A stretch of DNA of 64,000 bases, from positions 1,860,001 to 1,924,000 of the forward strand of contig NC_064655.1 in the NCBI RefSeq assembly GCF_001723175.1, in the 5' to 3' direction. The position numbers and the translations under genes are program-made. Source of the DNA: Penicillium oxalicum. Lineage: Eukaryota > Ascomycota > Eurotiomycetes > Eurotiales > Aspergillaceae. The first letter of the stretch is position 1. The number at the start of each line of letters is the position of its first letter. Below, in pieces: positions 11,653 to 22,687 of this stretch. The notes under the pieces were generated by a model, which did not search any database, was not told the DNA's origin, and worked only from the letters and a program-made list of their open reading frames with translations.

Positions 11653-11826
11653 TTCTTGTCCCGAGAGAAATGTTGTGCGTTCAATGTAGTTGATTAGAGT
11701 CCGATTTGGGGAGTCTTAGCAAAAAGGCTTGTGTAGATGGAAGTTTTCAGTGATGGCTATTCGGAAAATGAGTTTGGATTGTAATCATGTCGATGTTTCG
11801 TTGCCGTTTGAATTCCATTACGGTCT

Positions 11827-11833
11827 TATATAT
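11827..11833 (-). promoter_or_regulatory. Candidate TATA box
   Basis: Reads TATATAA on the minus strand, about 215 bases upstream of the start codon at 11610. It is the only TATA-like site close to that start. Assignment is by position only. Confidence 0.35.
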
Positions 11834-13015
11834 TCGCGATTGATTGCGCTCAGGCTTGAGGAGCAGCATGTATCAGCCTCAACGTCAATCTACTGCTCCG
11901 TGACGATCAGAAAGCCAGCTAAAGATCGCATAAGAAGAAAGACTTGCCGTTTTTGGCGTCTTGTAGCGCTTGTAAAAACACGCTTAAAATATCCACTCCA
12001 TATGCTTTGATTCACGCACCTTACATGTTCCCTTTATTCAAATAAAGCAGAACGTTCAAGCCACACAAGTTCCTCGGTAATGCATAACGAAACATGAGTG
12101 GATATAAGCTTTGCCACCCCCATTTTAACAATTGTAGAGGGGGGGCCATTTTTTGTTCCCTAATGTCTTGGCCGACACAATCCGAGGGCCGTAGGAGATG
12201 GCCATATGAAGATCTGGTCCCAAGTTGGCCGTTGGCATAGCCGCATGGGCGCTGCAGCGCCCCAGCTTAGGCCTTATCGTTGTTCAAAGCTTCAAAGTTG
12301 CTGTGGTCATCTTCAATCATGGAGGCGTTTTTGTGAGGAGCTTGGCCTATTTCCCGATCGGTTCATACTCCCCGCATCAGCCAATGACTGTGGGGACTGT
12401 TTCCTCCGCCGCGTGGGAGAGTGTCAAATGATATCATTGATCACCGTCATGCGTATTTCAGGAACCCTCTGTCTCTCTAGAAAATCGTGTCATGTAAACG
12501 TCCTGACTTTTGACCGCAATCGTGCCTGAGATGGATCACTCAACGATTCTCTCTGGACAAAGTCGTAGATGATCCACGGTAGCCGAATACCGGTGGATCG
12601 CCCGCTCAAGATCGAAATTCTGCCGCGGAAGCGCAAATTGACTTGGAGAATAATGTATTTCTGTGTGTCGCCAAGAGATGGTGATGATTGGTTGGTCAGA
12701 AGGCATTCGTCGAGGGTCGACAGGTGGCGAGCATTTCGTTTCAGTTTGGAAGACTAAAATGAGGGCATGATGCATCCCCCGTCAACAGCAACACAAACAT
12801 ATGAGTGGACAAGGTCCCCCCACCAGAAACTGACAGGAGCCCAGCGCCCGCAGCTAATCCAATCCGCCCACTACAAGCTCCAACACTGGGGCGCCGGGAC
12901 CTGAGCACATCAGAGTCACTGCTCACTGCCCAGTATCCAGTTCTCGATACAGTCTCGTTTAGAAAGCTTCTCTGAGGCGGCTACCAGAGCCTTGCGCCGA
13001 TCGCATCTGTGAACC

Positions 13016-14026
13016 ATGGCGACCGGTAAACCCCGCAAGCCCATCTATCCCATCCGATTGTTGCTTTCGGACATTGAAGTGACATGTCCACTCCGACAGC
13101 CCACTCCCTTGGAAAAGGATGCCATCAGTCGCCGCCGCTTAATCATTGTGGGCGACGTGCATGGTATGAAGAAGTCATTACAGAAGCTGCTCGAAAAGGT
13201 AGAGTTCGACAGGAGCCAAGGTGACCACTTGATCTTTGTCGGCGATATTACCAACAAAGGGCCAGACAGTTCCGGGGTGGTGGACCTGGCCATGAAGCTG
13301 GAGGCCAGCGCAGTGAGAGGAAACCACGATAATGCGGTTCTGGACGCAGCAGCAGAGTTGGCTGCTGCTGCTACCGCTGGCCACGGTCCAACCTCGACGT
13401 CGAGCAATCCACCTGTCATGATCGACGCTCCATCTGAGCATCACGAAAAGGCCGAAACCACCGCCGAGGAAAACCCGATGCGGCATGGCGAGACCACGTA
13501 TCACACGGTATCCCAGTTGTCAACTCCTCAGCTGGAGTGGCTGGCCACATTACCCTTGATGTTAAGGCTCCACCTACCACAGGACCGCCCATCATCTCTG
13601 AACCACAATGTAGTCGTGGTGCACGCGGGCCTCGTTCCAGGAGTCGCTCTCGAGGACCAGGATCCTTACGCCATCCTGCACATGAGGAGCCTCAGGCGCA
13701 ACGAGGAAGCTGGAGAAGGATTCGTGCCGGATGAGGAGTTTGGAGAATCAGGCTGGGTCGATGAGTGGGATCGGTGGCAGGAGAGCCATCCACCCCAGAC
13801 CACAGTGGTGTTTGGTCACGACGCTAAGCGGCGTCTGCAGTTGGGCAAATATGCAATCGGGCTGGATAGTGCGTGCCTCTACGGGCATCAACTCAGCGCG
13901 TTGATAATCACCATCAGCGAGGGCCGAATAGAGCATGAGATCATCCAAGTCGACTGCGCGGATACTCCTGTCGCTCCCAAGGCAACGACTGAGGGAAATG
14001 GCCAGGCGATTGTAGACCATCAGTGA
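13016..14026 (+). CDS. Calcineurin-like metallophosphoesterase, ApaH/Ppn2-like
   Basis: An intronless 336-aa member of the PPP/ApaH-like phosphatase superfamily with a two-metal active site. Motifs in order: GDVHG (46-50), GDITNKGPDS (76-85), GNHDN (102-106), then VVVHAGLVPG and VFGHDAKRRLQLGKYAIGLD in the C-terminal half, supplying the metal-binding His residues. A low-complexity Ala/Thr/Ser/Glu insertion separates GNHD from the second half (about 111-165). The closest characterised relative I would propose is yeast Ppn2, a zinc-dependent vacuolar endopolyphosphatase; Ap4A hydrolase activity is the other known option for the fold. No membrane anchor is visible, unlike vacuolar Ppn2, so the location is open. 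Start ATG has good context (ACCATGG). Confidence 0.85.
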   Translation: MATGKPRKPIYPIRLLLSDIEVTCPLRQPTPLEKDAISRRRLIIVGDVHGMKKSLQKLLEKVEFDRSQGDHLIFVGDITNKGPDSSGVVDLAMKLEASAVRGNHDNAVLDAAAELAAAATAGHGPTSTSSNPPVMIDAPSEHHEKAETTAEENPMRHGETTYHTVSQLSTPQLEWLATLPLMLRLHLPQDRPSSLNHNVVVVHAGLVPGVALEDQDPYAILHMRSLRRNEEAGEGFVPDEEFGESGWVDEWDRWQESHPPQTTVVFGHDAKRRLQLGKYAIGLDSACLYGHQLSALIITISEGRIEHEIIQVDCADTPVAPKATTEGNGQAIVDHQ

Positions 14027-14377
14027 TCGCATAGGACGGCCAGAAACTTGAAAGAGGACCACCACCAAGGCTCACGGTGTTCAATCAAGCAAGTTATTGT
14101 CAAGCAAGTCATCCGGATCAAGGCGACGACCGCTCTCGGCCATGAATGAGCGACACAGAACCACCTCGTGGTCACGAGTTGCTCTATGACCAATGGACCA
14201 AATATTTCCCGATCGGGACAGGCTATTAGTTGATTATGTAAGTCGCGTTTTGCGGCCGCGTCCGCCCCAGTCAATCAAGTACATCAAAGTCGCGCCCCCA
14301 TAGCGCAGAACTATATGCTATTGTGCGATAGGTCATCAAAGGGACGCTGTATTGGTTTCAGGCCTTGCCAAGATAAA
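14027..14377. other. Intergenic, 350 bases
   Basis: 3' flank of the phosphatase and promoter of rad9. Nothing distinctive seen. Confidence 0.5.
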
Positions 14378-16097
14378 ATGGCAGCTCTTTCTCTCTCCCT
14401 GGCTCCGCCGGCGATAGTGCGGCTCCATGATATGCTCATATGCCTGTCCAAATTTAGTGACACTGTCGCTATTGAAGCAGAGCATGGTCTGGTAAATGCA
14501 GAGATCGCCTGCTTCTCAGATGCAAAGCTTTCGCTAACATTGCAGTTGTAGCTTCGACTGAGTGTGTTGAACTCGTCCAAGACGGCCTTTGTGTCCTTCG
14601 CCTGTATGAAAGAGTCATTCTTCGAAACCTACTCATTCGCTATGCGGCAGAAGCCCGTGGGTCAGGCAGGAGATCGATTTTATTGCCAGATTTTAATCAA
14701 GGTGTGTTATGAACACTCGACCTCATTCACACAAACTGACTTGATCGATAGGCACTTCTGTCGATCTTCCGTGGAAGAGTGGATCGACACAAGGACACCG
14801 CCGTGGAGCGATGCGAAATGGAGCTCCATGAAGATCCTCAGCAAGCGGAGTGTCGACTGACGGTGAAGATGATATGTGGTCTTGGTACGTGGATGGCGTC
14901 AGCAATGAACCCCCCCCCCCCTTCTCAATTTTCTTTCTTTCTTTTCTTTTTTTTCAATTGGTGCCTGATGTTTCTTTCCAGGTGTGATCAAATCCTACAA
15001 GCTGACCTATGAACCCGCATCAATTCAACATGCTGTCTTTGATAAGAGAGGGGCTGTGAACCAATGGACCGCGGACCCTCGATTTCTGAAGCAAATCACT
15101 GAGCACTTCAGCCTATCCGCAGAGCAGCTCGACATGTACTCTGACTCTGGAAAGGCCGTATTTACAAGCTTTACAGCCAAGGTGATGGACGGAAAAGGTG
15201 CGAGATGACTGCCCTGTTTCTTCACCATCACATCCCACGGGGGGTTTTGATCCATTTCGCAGGTGCTGACCTGAATTAGAGGTACTGAAGTACCCTGTGC
15301 ATACCTCTGTCGCCACTGACAAGCGCGATTTTGAAGAGTTTCATGTCGAGGACAAGATGCATATTGTGATTAATCTCAAGGACTTCAAGGCGGCAATTGC
15401 CCACGCGGAGACAGCAAACGCTACCGTTACAGCTCGGTATACTTACCCCTGCAAACCACTCCAGCTGACTTACGAGTTGGAGGGCATATCCGCCGAATTC
15501 ACAATCATGACCGGGGGAGATGTGGATGGGGACTTTGCAGCGACCTCGTCACGCAATGGAATCCGAGAACTTTCACAAAGACAGACGCCCGGCGCGCCGA
15601 TCTCGATTCAGCGCAATCGAACACCCCGTGAGACTACTCAGGACACACAAATGCCTCCGCCGCCGCCACCTGCTCGCTTAATCAAGCCTTTGAATGGAAG
15701 TTCAACCCAGGAGCACCTGTCACGGTCGATTGCGGGTGAGCGACCGAGCGCGTCCTCGCTTTCTCTGGAATACGACAGTCTTTTTGTACCGGCGGATGAC
15801 GATCGCCAGTGGGATGAAATGAATGAGGAAGAGGAAGAGCCTCAGGATATCCTCGGTTGGGACGCGAGTGGCCGGGGAGATGTATTTGAGGCCACGCTGA
15901 GAGACGAGGAACCGGGATTCTCAAGAAATGAGAGCAAACCCGATCAGACGGAGAGTGAAGACATGGGAATTCCGCCCACGCAGCGAATTTCACAGGTGCG
16001 TATTTCTTCAGTCTCCTGCATGCGCGAAAGTGCGAACACCATCGGGTTACTAACACTTTGCCCCAACAAGGTCCGTGGGTTTGGTCTTTTCGACTGA
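14378..16097 (+). CDS. rad9: DNA damage checkpoint clamp subunit Rad9
   Basis: Rad9 subunit of the Rad9-Rad1-Hus1 (9-1-1) clamp, loaded at damaged DNA to activate the ATR/Mec1 pathway in the nucleus. Six exons, with introns at 14492-14551, 14702-14751, 14885-14981, 15198-15279 and 15996-16070, give 451 aa. The PCNA-like fold occupies roughly the first 280 residues: RLSVLNSSKTAFVSFACMKE, FYCQILIKALLSIFRGR, VIKSYKLTYEP, VHTSVATDKRDFEEFHVEDK, LKDFKAAIAHAETANATVTA, YPCKPLQLTYELEGISAEFT. The rest is a flexible tail with PPPPPPARLIKPLNG, an acidic patch (NEEEEEPQD) and a short end (PPTQRISQVRGFGLFD) supplied by the 27-nt last exon. The tail is where checkpoint kinases act in other species. An upstream in-frame non-ATG start was ignored because MAALSLSLAPPAIVRL is the family-like start. 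Confidence 0.94.
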
Positions 16098-16145
16098 TGT
16101 CCAATGATACAACCTCTTCCACGGTCGGGATCATCTTTCGCAACT

Positions 16146-17366
16146 TCAATATTCCGCAATAATCCAGCTTGTCGCACATCCAGCTCCGAGGCCAGTCACT
16201 CGACCACCGCCAGCCATGACTGAGGTCAGCGGAATCTGACTGCATTGCCCAGTAACGTTACCTCGATCATCGGTATGAGTACCACAGTTGCCGTGTTCTC
16301 CCCATCCAAATGCAGCGACTATGCCATTGTCCATCAATGTCACCACATGCTCGCTCCCTACTGCCATTTTGACAGGCGATGGGAAGTCCTCAGGGGGCAG
16401 CTGGCCACGATCGTTTCGACCCCAGGCCATCAAGCGATTGGACTGTGCCTTGTCAGAGGCACCATATGAGATGGCATGTACGTAGATACCGTGCCAACTC
16501 GCTCCGATATCAGAGAATGGCATGAGGGTCTTGCCATTCCCATCTGGCGTGGACAGCTGTAGGCTTACGGGCACGTTCAAGACCCCCCATCGATTAGCCT
16601 TATCTCCAAGAACAACAAGTTCCCCTTTGCTACGATCACCACAGATCACTGTAAACTCGCGTCCGCATACGGCGGTCTGTGCAGCAAACGGCAATCCTTG
16701 AATCTCGGTTGGAGTCCAGACAACCTTTTCTCCTTTGAGACTATCGCCCAATTGGCCCTTCCGTGACCCGCCCCAGCCGTAGACATGGCCATTAGAAAGA
16801 ATAGCAACGGAATGACCCATGCCACTTGCCAAAGCGACAATCTGGGTGCTGCTTGGCGGGAAATCCGGTATAGAGACACCGGGCTGAATCGCCTTAGTCG
16901 CTGATTTGACGCTGGCTAGCCATTCCAAGCCTAATTCTCCTTTCGGGCTCGATCCCATGACGAACACTTTGTCTTGATAGACGTCCTGATCAGAGGGATC
17001 CGGCACCGCAGCAACAAGAACACTTCCCTCCCAAGTCGCAGAGATGGTCGTGAAGGTGTCGATGTTCACACCCGTTACGCAGTCAGTGAGAATGACTCTT
17101 CGGAATGTGAGCAGATTGTCCACGTCTTGGGAGTCATCATCGGATGTCACTGGGCCGCATCGGCCGTCTGTGTTGCAGCCAGCTGCATATACGTGTTTCT
17201 TGTTCGTCAGAAGAAGAGTATGATTTCCACCAGCGACAATCTTGATCACGGTCTCATCTGGGCCCAGGTCTTCCTGGAAAAGACATTGGGTGGGTATTGA
17301 GACATCTTCGGCATGACCAAGGCCAAGCTGCCCAGATCCATTCGAGCCCAAAGCGAACAGCCTCAT
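16146..17366 (-). CDS. RCC1-repeat protein, Ats1-like
   Basis: An intronless 406-aa beta-propeller of RCC1 repeats: MRLFALGSNGSGQLGLGH, VYAAGCNTDGRCG, KVFVMGSSPKGELGLEW, NGHVYGWGGSRKGQLGDS, LMAWGRNDRGQLPPED, AAFGWGEHGNCGTH. The nearest named relative by size and start is yeast Ats1, linked to alpha-tubulin suppression and, with Kti11, to tRNA wobble-uridine/diphthamide modification; that assignment is inferred. No other domain is fused to it. It converges on rad9 with 48 bases between the stop codons, so transcripts probably overlap. Its start is divergent from the TAP-like hydrolase. Confidence 0.85.
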   Translation of the reverse strand: MRLFALGSNGSGQLGLGHAEDVSIPTQCLFQEDLGPDETVIKIVAGGNHTLLLTNKKHVYAAGCNTDGRCGPVTSDDDSQDVDNLLTFRRVILTDCVTGVNIDTFTTISATWEGSVLVAAVPDPSDQDVYQDKVFVMGSSPKGELGLEWLASVKSATKAIQPGVSIPDFPPSSTQIVALASGMGHSVAILSNGHVYGWGGSRKGQLGDSLKGEKVVWTPTEIQGLPFAAQTAVCGREFTVICGDRSKGELVVLGDKANRWGVLNVPVSLQLSTPDGNGKTLMPFSDIGASWHGIYVHAISYGASDKAQSNRLMAWGRNDRGQLPPEDFPSPVKMAVGSEHVVTLMDNGIVAAFGWGEHGNCGTHTDDRGNVTGQCSQIPLTSVMAGGGRVTGLGAGCATSWIIAEY

Positions 17367-17913
17367 TACGTCGGACGTGATTCGGACAGTCCGCCCCTGT
17401 TTTTGTTATGAAAAGAGCGGATATTGCGCGGTTTGTGGCGGGGAATGAAGAGAGGCGCAACTGTCAAATGTCTTGTTGCCCGGAGACGTGGACCCTCGGC
17501 GGACCGCCTCGGGGTGAATTGCGATCACCGAAAGATTCCCGAACCATTGCCGGAGAACTCAACCACCATCATCAACTACGTATAACCTTCCCTCTTTGAG
17601 GCAGAGAGGGAAAGAGTGAAGCACGGCTATTAGGTATCAAAAGGCTTGATCAGAAATATTCAGCCATGAAAGTTGATTCTCACATTGGAGCCCTCGATCT
17701 AAATGCTGAGTAATCGATTGCCAAGCTTAGTTAGATCCATTGGCCGTGCGAGGACGATACTAACACTGGAGCCTGGTAGTCAGCAAGATAACGCGACTCA
17801 ACTGCGAGGCCAGGGGAGCCATCCAAGCAACAACACAAGACGATTCTCCGCACCTGCTGGGTGAAGCGTTTTCAATATTACCGTCTTTTGAGCTTCAGTC
17901 CGTGAATAGAGTC
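17367..17913. other. Shared upstream region between divergent genes
   Basis: 547 bases between the RCC1 gene start (minus) and the hydrolase start (plus); a possible bidirectional promoter. No TATA box was recognised. Confidence 0.5.
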
Positions 17914-19848
17914 ATGAAACCCAATCAACCTCCTTTGTATGCGCCCCCACGCCATTCAAGTCCCCTAAAAACTGCGTTCAGAGTGGTCGCGGGTGTTGGA
18001 ATCCTGGGACTAGTAGGCTTCCATGGATGGCCCTTATTGACCAACCTCGGGTTCAACCCGAGCCAAATCGGGCATCCACATTGCGGGCATCCTCATAAGC
18101 AAACTTCACCCTATGGGACTTTCCCGTTGAAAGATGACCCTTTTCAGTTCTTGCCTTGCACAAATGCAAGTCGTTTGCCATTGATCGATGACCCTACCCC
18201 GCGGCAATCATGGGCGTCCGTGTTCGACCCGGATCCCAGCCATTGGAATTGGGGGAGCAATGGCCAAGGCATCTACATGTGTGGATACCTCGATCTCCCA
18301 CTGGACTATCACAACCATTCCGATACTCGGATTGCTCGAATCGCAGTGACCAAGTATCAGGTTGCAGGGCTGCCCCTGAAGAATAGCAGCAGCAACAGCA
18401 GCGACCGTGTCGCAACTGGAGATTCGACCGCCAGCTACAAGAGTGCACGTACGCTCATCATCGAGCCTGGCGGTCCGGGTGGAAGTGGAACCTTCTTCGT
18501 ATGGGAAACCGCCGAGGAAATGACCAACCGCTTCAGTGATGGCCAGTATGATGTTCTAGGCTGGGACCCTCGTGGGGTCAACTCGTCGCTCCCAGCAGCG
18601 TCATGTTATCCGGAAAACTTACACCGCGATCGCTGGTCTCTTCTCACTATGCAATACCGGGAAGTAGCGCCCGAGGGACAATTGGAGATGATGGATGCCA
18701 TGAACAATGCGACCTTCTTCGCCTGTCACCAGCGACTGGGAGATCTCGGTCGCTTCGTGAGCACGGCATTCGTGGCTCGTGATCTGGACGAGATTCGAAA
18801 GGCATTGAACGAAGACGAGGTCACTGGATACCTCGTCAGCTATGGGACAGGTATCGGTCAAACGTATGTGAACATGTTTCCAGACCGTGCAGGTCGAATC
18901 ATTCTTGATGGGACAGAGTATGTCAAAGATCACCGTCTCTTGGGTGGATTCGGCTGGACATCCTACGATAATGCGACGGATGCCTGGCACGATGGATTTT
19001 TAGGTGAGTGTATCAGCGCTGGACCGGAAGCATGCGCACTGGCGAAACCTCCACCAGGCCAAACGGGTCCCGTCACCCTTGAACAACTGGAAATTCGCAT
19101 GATGCAGCTACTCGAATCCCTCAAATTCCGTCCTCAGTCGGCATATACCGAATCGGGAGGTCCATCTCTCATTACGTACTCCTCTCTCATCGAGAACCTC
19201 ATATACCCGGCCATGTACAGACCGGCAAATTGGCCACATCTCGCAGAAACACTCTACGAGCTTGCGAACGGGAACGCAACCCTGGCAGCAACATCACTAG
19301 AAGCTGCATGGACCGCACAATCTCAAGCACCGCCGTCCTCCTCTCCAGCCACCTCCGAACTCGGTGACCTGGTCATCTGTGCCGATGCCCACGACGCCCC
19401 CATGCCAAAGGATGGGCTCAGATGGTGGGACCAACTCTGGGCAAAGATGGCCTCTGACAGTTGGATGGCCGGAAACTCGCGCTTCTTCAGCGTGCTCCCC
19501 TGCCGACACTATAACACATACTGGGGCCCGCCATCAGAGGTATACCGCGGTGATCTGAACAACACGCTCAAGACGCCTGTGCTTCTGATTGCCTCGCCGT
19601 GGGATCCAGCCACCCCGTTGAGAAATGGAAGGAGACTCTTGAACGAGATGGGTGAGAATGCGCGATTGATCGTGCACAACGGATATGGACATAGTTCTCG
19701 ACGGGATCCGTCCGATTGTACAGATCGGATTGCCAAGGCATATATCATGGAGGGTGTCTTACCCGAGGAACAGGAGGTGGCCTGCTACGCCAATGCGAAG
19801 CCGTATCGGAATGTTCCGGGAAAGATGAAATCTGCCATTGCGAATTGA
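17914..19848 (+). CDS. TAP-like alpha/beta hydrolase (peptidase S33 family), membrane-anchored or secreted
   Basis: An intronless 644-aa protein. A hydrophobic segment near residues 18-42 (FRVVAGVGILGLVGFHGWPL) would act as signal anchor. Family motifs: CGYLDLPLDY, the oxyanion loop GGPGGSG (186-192), DVLGWDPRGVNSS, the nucleophile elbow LVSYGTGIGQTYVNMFPDR (Ser at about 309), and a C-terminal TAP-like block with the acid (LLIASPWDPATPLRNGRRL) and base (NGYGHSSRRDPSDC). Related enzymes are bacterial tripeptidyl aminopeptidases and fungal secreted prolyl-type peptidases. Usually the elbow is GFSYGT (GxSxG); here the first Gly is replaced by Leu, which may change activity. The ATG used is the first in frame; upstream in-frame GTG at 17902 is unlikely in a fungus. 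N-glycosylation sequons (NSS, NAT, NHS) support a secretory route. Confidence 0.9.
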   Translation: MKPNQPPLYAPPRHSSPLKTAFRVVAGVGILGLVGFHGWPLLTNLGFNPSQIGHPHCGHPHKQTSPYGTFPLKDDPFQFLPCTNASRLPLIDDPTPRQSWASVFDPDPSHWNWGSNGQGIYMCGYLDLPLDYHNHSDTRIARIAVTKYQVAGLPLKNSSSNSSDRVATGDSTASYKSARTLIIEPGGPGGSGTFFVWETAEEMTNRFSDGQYDVLGWDPRGVNSSLPAASCYPENLHRDRWSLLTMQYREVAPEGQLEMMDAMNNATFFACHQRLGDLGRFVSTAFVARDLDEIRKALNEDEVTGYLVSYGTGIGQTYVNMFPDRAGRIILDGTEYVKDHRLLGGFGWTSYDNATDAWHDGFLGECISAGPEACALAKPPPGQTGPVTLEQLEIRMMQLLESLKFRPQSAYTESGGPSLITYSSLIENLIYPAMYRPANWPHLAETLYELANGNATLAATSLEAAWTAQSQAPPSSSPATSELGDLVICADAHDAPMPKDGLRWWDQLWAKMASDSWMAGNSRFFSVLPCRHYNTYWGPPSEVYRGDLNNTLKTPVLLIASPWDPATPLRNGRRLLNEMGENARLIVHNGYGHSSRRDPSDCTDRIAKAYIMEGVLPEEQEVACYANAKPYRNVPGKMKSAIAN

Positions 19849-20479
19849 GATCGTTCGATCGATCTGGTAGAACGAACACGGAGGATGGTTCGGATGGTGC
19901 AGCACGATCTTGCATGTCTTCGTTGCGAATTCTTGCACGTTCTCCGTTCGTATGTAAGGTGAGCGAAACTGAGGATAATCTAGCACTAAATGCTTCGAGC
20001 GTAATAGATACAACAAGACGGTGAAAGGTGCCTGTATGCTTTTTCACCCGAGGCGGTGCGCAGGATGTCAAGGCTGGATCTGCATAGTCAATTTAGCTAC
20101 TGAAACCACCCGCAAATAGTCAATGTGAATTCATGTGGAAATTTGCTTCTCATGAAAAGATAGAAAATTGGAAAGGCTATGGTCATTCCAAAAAAAAGAA
20201 AGTATATAAAAGGTGGTATCGGCGTCTAATTACAAGCAGGCCACATTCACCTGCATCATGCAACTAAAGCAAATCGTGCAATATCCAGAAAGCAACGCCG
20301 CTGAGTGGTATATCCAAAATCAAACAAAAAGGGTCGTAACAAGCAAGAAGCAAAGGATCCCAACAGATGCAAGACGTAACAAAAATGCATGAGCGAAGGC
20401 AGTAAATCATCAAAAGGCTCAAGAGCCGCTTTTTGGCCAAAATTTTGGCGCATCAGCAAAAGACAGGTTCTTTCGCCTA
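19849..20479. other. Intergenic between convergent genes
   Basis: 631 bases between the hydrolase stop and the transporter stop. It contains an A run and a TATATAAA at 20203-20210 in plus orientation, unexpected between two 3' ends. Confidence 0.6.
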
Positions 20480-22687
20480 CTACTTCTCTCTTGGTTGTTG
20501 CTCATCGGTCTTCTCGTTGGAGAAGCTCCCTTCAGAACCAGACTCGGCAGCAGGTGGAAGACGGAAGTTGTCCTGCTTATTCGAGACCTTCTCCATGCCC
20601 TTGAACATGGGGCTGGTGCGGTGGAAGTAGGTGTGGACATGACCCTCCAACAAGGTGTCATCCGTGTCAAAGTTGTCCTCACCCTTCTCCTGCTCAGCAA
20701 CGCGCTGAGCCATCAGGGCTTCCCACTCGATACGATACTCTTCCACCTTTTGTTGGTAGTCCAGCTCGGCGTCATAGAAGCGGCCCTTCTTCAACACAAA
20801 GCGCTCGTACCAGGAGAGGTGCTTTGGGTGGACGGCGGGGCCGTGGTAATCCTCCTCGCGGCCTTCGCGGAGGCACTGCCAGCGGCGCTCCTGCTCCTTG
20901 AGGTCAAGACCAGTAGTGTCGGGCAGGAAAGCCAGGGTGAGAACTACACCGGCAAGACCGAACCAGGGCACAACATAGAACTTGGTCTGCGTGTCAATGT
21001 AGTTGTAGAGGACAGAGGCCAAGAGAGCACCAGCCTTACCCGCGGCAGCGGACATACCGTGGGCAGTGGCACGGATCGGCGTGGGGAAGACTTCAGCGGC
21101 GACCAGGAAGCTAACACAGTTGGGACCAAACTGGTTGAAAAAGGAGCTCAGGAAATACATCGTCTGGAACTCCTTGATGTGGGCTTCGGACTTGTAGTAC
21201 TTGTAGTGGAAAGCGGGTACGACGAAGAGGATGAAACACATGAGGAATCCAACGGTCTGCATCCACTTTCGGCCGTAAAGCTTGTTGTCGATGAGGAACG
21301 AGGCGAGGTAGTAACCACACAGCGAGACACCGACGTTCACCAAGTTCCACAGCCACGTAGGCATGACCGAGTCAGATGCAGGGGAGATGACTTTGATAAA
21401 ATCGCTCTGGAAAAGCTTGTTTCCGTAGAAGAACACGTCATTGGCGAACCAACCGCCAGCGGTGGCGAGGAGACGGGGGCCAAAGTGCTTGAAGGTCAAG
21501 CGCAGAGATTCCACATCGTAGCCAGTGACCGAGGCCTTCTTCTTCGCAGCGTCGAGTTGCTTAGAAGCAGCCTTCATGTGGTAGGCACGGTAGTAGACAA
21601 GCCACAAGGTGCCCACCGCGGGGATGGCGAAAGAGACACGGTACGTCCACTGCACAGCCACAGTCGAGTAGGGGTTGTTACCACTGCCGTGATGGAAGCA
21701 CAGCAGCAGGATGATCAGGATGACCTGGTTGAAGAACTGACCCCAACCTTGCATAAGGAACGCGCTGGTAACCTTACGGCCACGGTGCAGACGATCTTCC
21801 TTGGTGGAGATCTTTCCGGAGCCAACCGCGTTCTCCATACCAGAAGTGGCAGTCATGGGGTATTCACCACCTGTAAAGCAGAGTTAGGCACGTGTTCGAA
21901 GTTCTCGTTAGATGGAGTAGGAAGACAGTAAAAAAGACGTACCAACACCAACGGAATAGAAGAACAGAGACCACGCGTAGCAGATGACCCAGCCATTCTG
22001 GGTCACACCCCAGGCGGCAGTCAACATGATCAGACCGATGAACATGATAGTTGCATCCTGAATCAGACCCCAGCGACGACCGATCCTGTAGGCGCGCGTT
22101 AGCATGCATAAGCCTTACAACTTGTGCCGCGCCCCCAAGAGGCGCCCGGCACTGACGGGCTGAGCTAGGAAAAATGAAAATGCGGCGTGATTTGGCACTT
22201 ACCAGTCACCAACAAAACCGACCAAAATCTGACCCACAATAATACCGATGATCTCCAGGTAATCAACGGCACTCAGCCACTCCTTGCTACAAATCTCGTG
22301 GGTTTCCCAGCACGCCGGGAAGGCCTTCTGCATGAGCGGCTTGATGTTTCCGATGGAGAACAGGACATAGCCCTCCAACCCCAGACCAGCACCGGGAAGC
22401 ACCATGTTGCGGAAGTAGTATGAAACGGGAGACAATGGGTCCTTCTTCATCATGGCCCAAATGCTGGAAAGCTCGGTGCGGGCTTCCTTGGCATCGTAGG
22501 AACTGATGAATTTGATCTTCTCGCCCAAGGGCATGTCAGCCCAGTAGACACCCTGCTCATTGTAACTGTCGTCAGGGCGAATGAGGCGGTCGAAGGCACC
22601 CTTCTCGCTGGAATCCATATCCTCCAGCGGGTTGTGGGTGCCCGACATGTCGGGCCCATGGGGAGCACGAGGACCGTAGTCAGTCAT
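20480..22687 (-). CDS. MFS phosphate/metabolite:H+ symporter (Git1/Pho84-like)
   Basis: A 12-helix major facilitator protein. Three exons, with introns at 21871-21942 and 22086-22202, give 672 aa. Visible landmarks: first helix with GAGLGLEGYVLFSIGN; helix 2 to the loop motif GQILVGFVGDWIGRRWG (MFS signature GDxxGRR, joined across intron 1); GVGGEYPMTATSGME, restored across intron 2; MQGWGQFFNQVILI; a middle cytosolic loop; GPNCVSFLVAAEVFPTPIRA (PETKG-type region) and AHGMSAAAGKAGAL. A long hydrophilic acidic tail follows. The layout fits the phosphate:H+ symporter branch, which includes Pho84 and the glycerophosphoinositol carrier Git1; the substrate cannot be fixed from sequence. Codon bias is strong (C/G third positions leave a long antisense frame open), suggesting high expression. 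A TATA box and four CACGTG sites lie upstream. Confidence 0.9.

Larger units (their letters stand above)
11611..13015. other. Intergenic between divergent genes, 1.4 kb
   Basis: A shared upstream region for the uncharacterised gene (minus) and the metallophosphatase (plus). It holds a (TC)n tract close to the minus-strand start and a TATATAA candidate at 11827-11833. The open frames at 12.2-12.8 kb overlap on both strands and show no motif. Confidence 0.6.

Noticed and set aside
17902..17913. GTG start for the TAP-like hydrolase
   Set aside because: Fungal nuclear genes start at ATG; the first in-frame ATG is at 17914.
20495..21931. A 478-codon antisense open frame over the symporter gene
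   Set aside because: It mirrors exon 3 of a clear transporter gene, starts at TTG, has no motif, and is explained by codon bias that avoids TTA, CTA and TCA in the sense strand.
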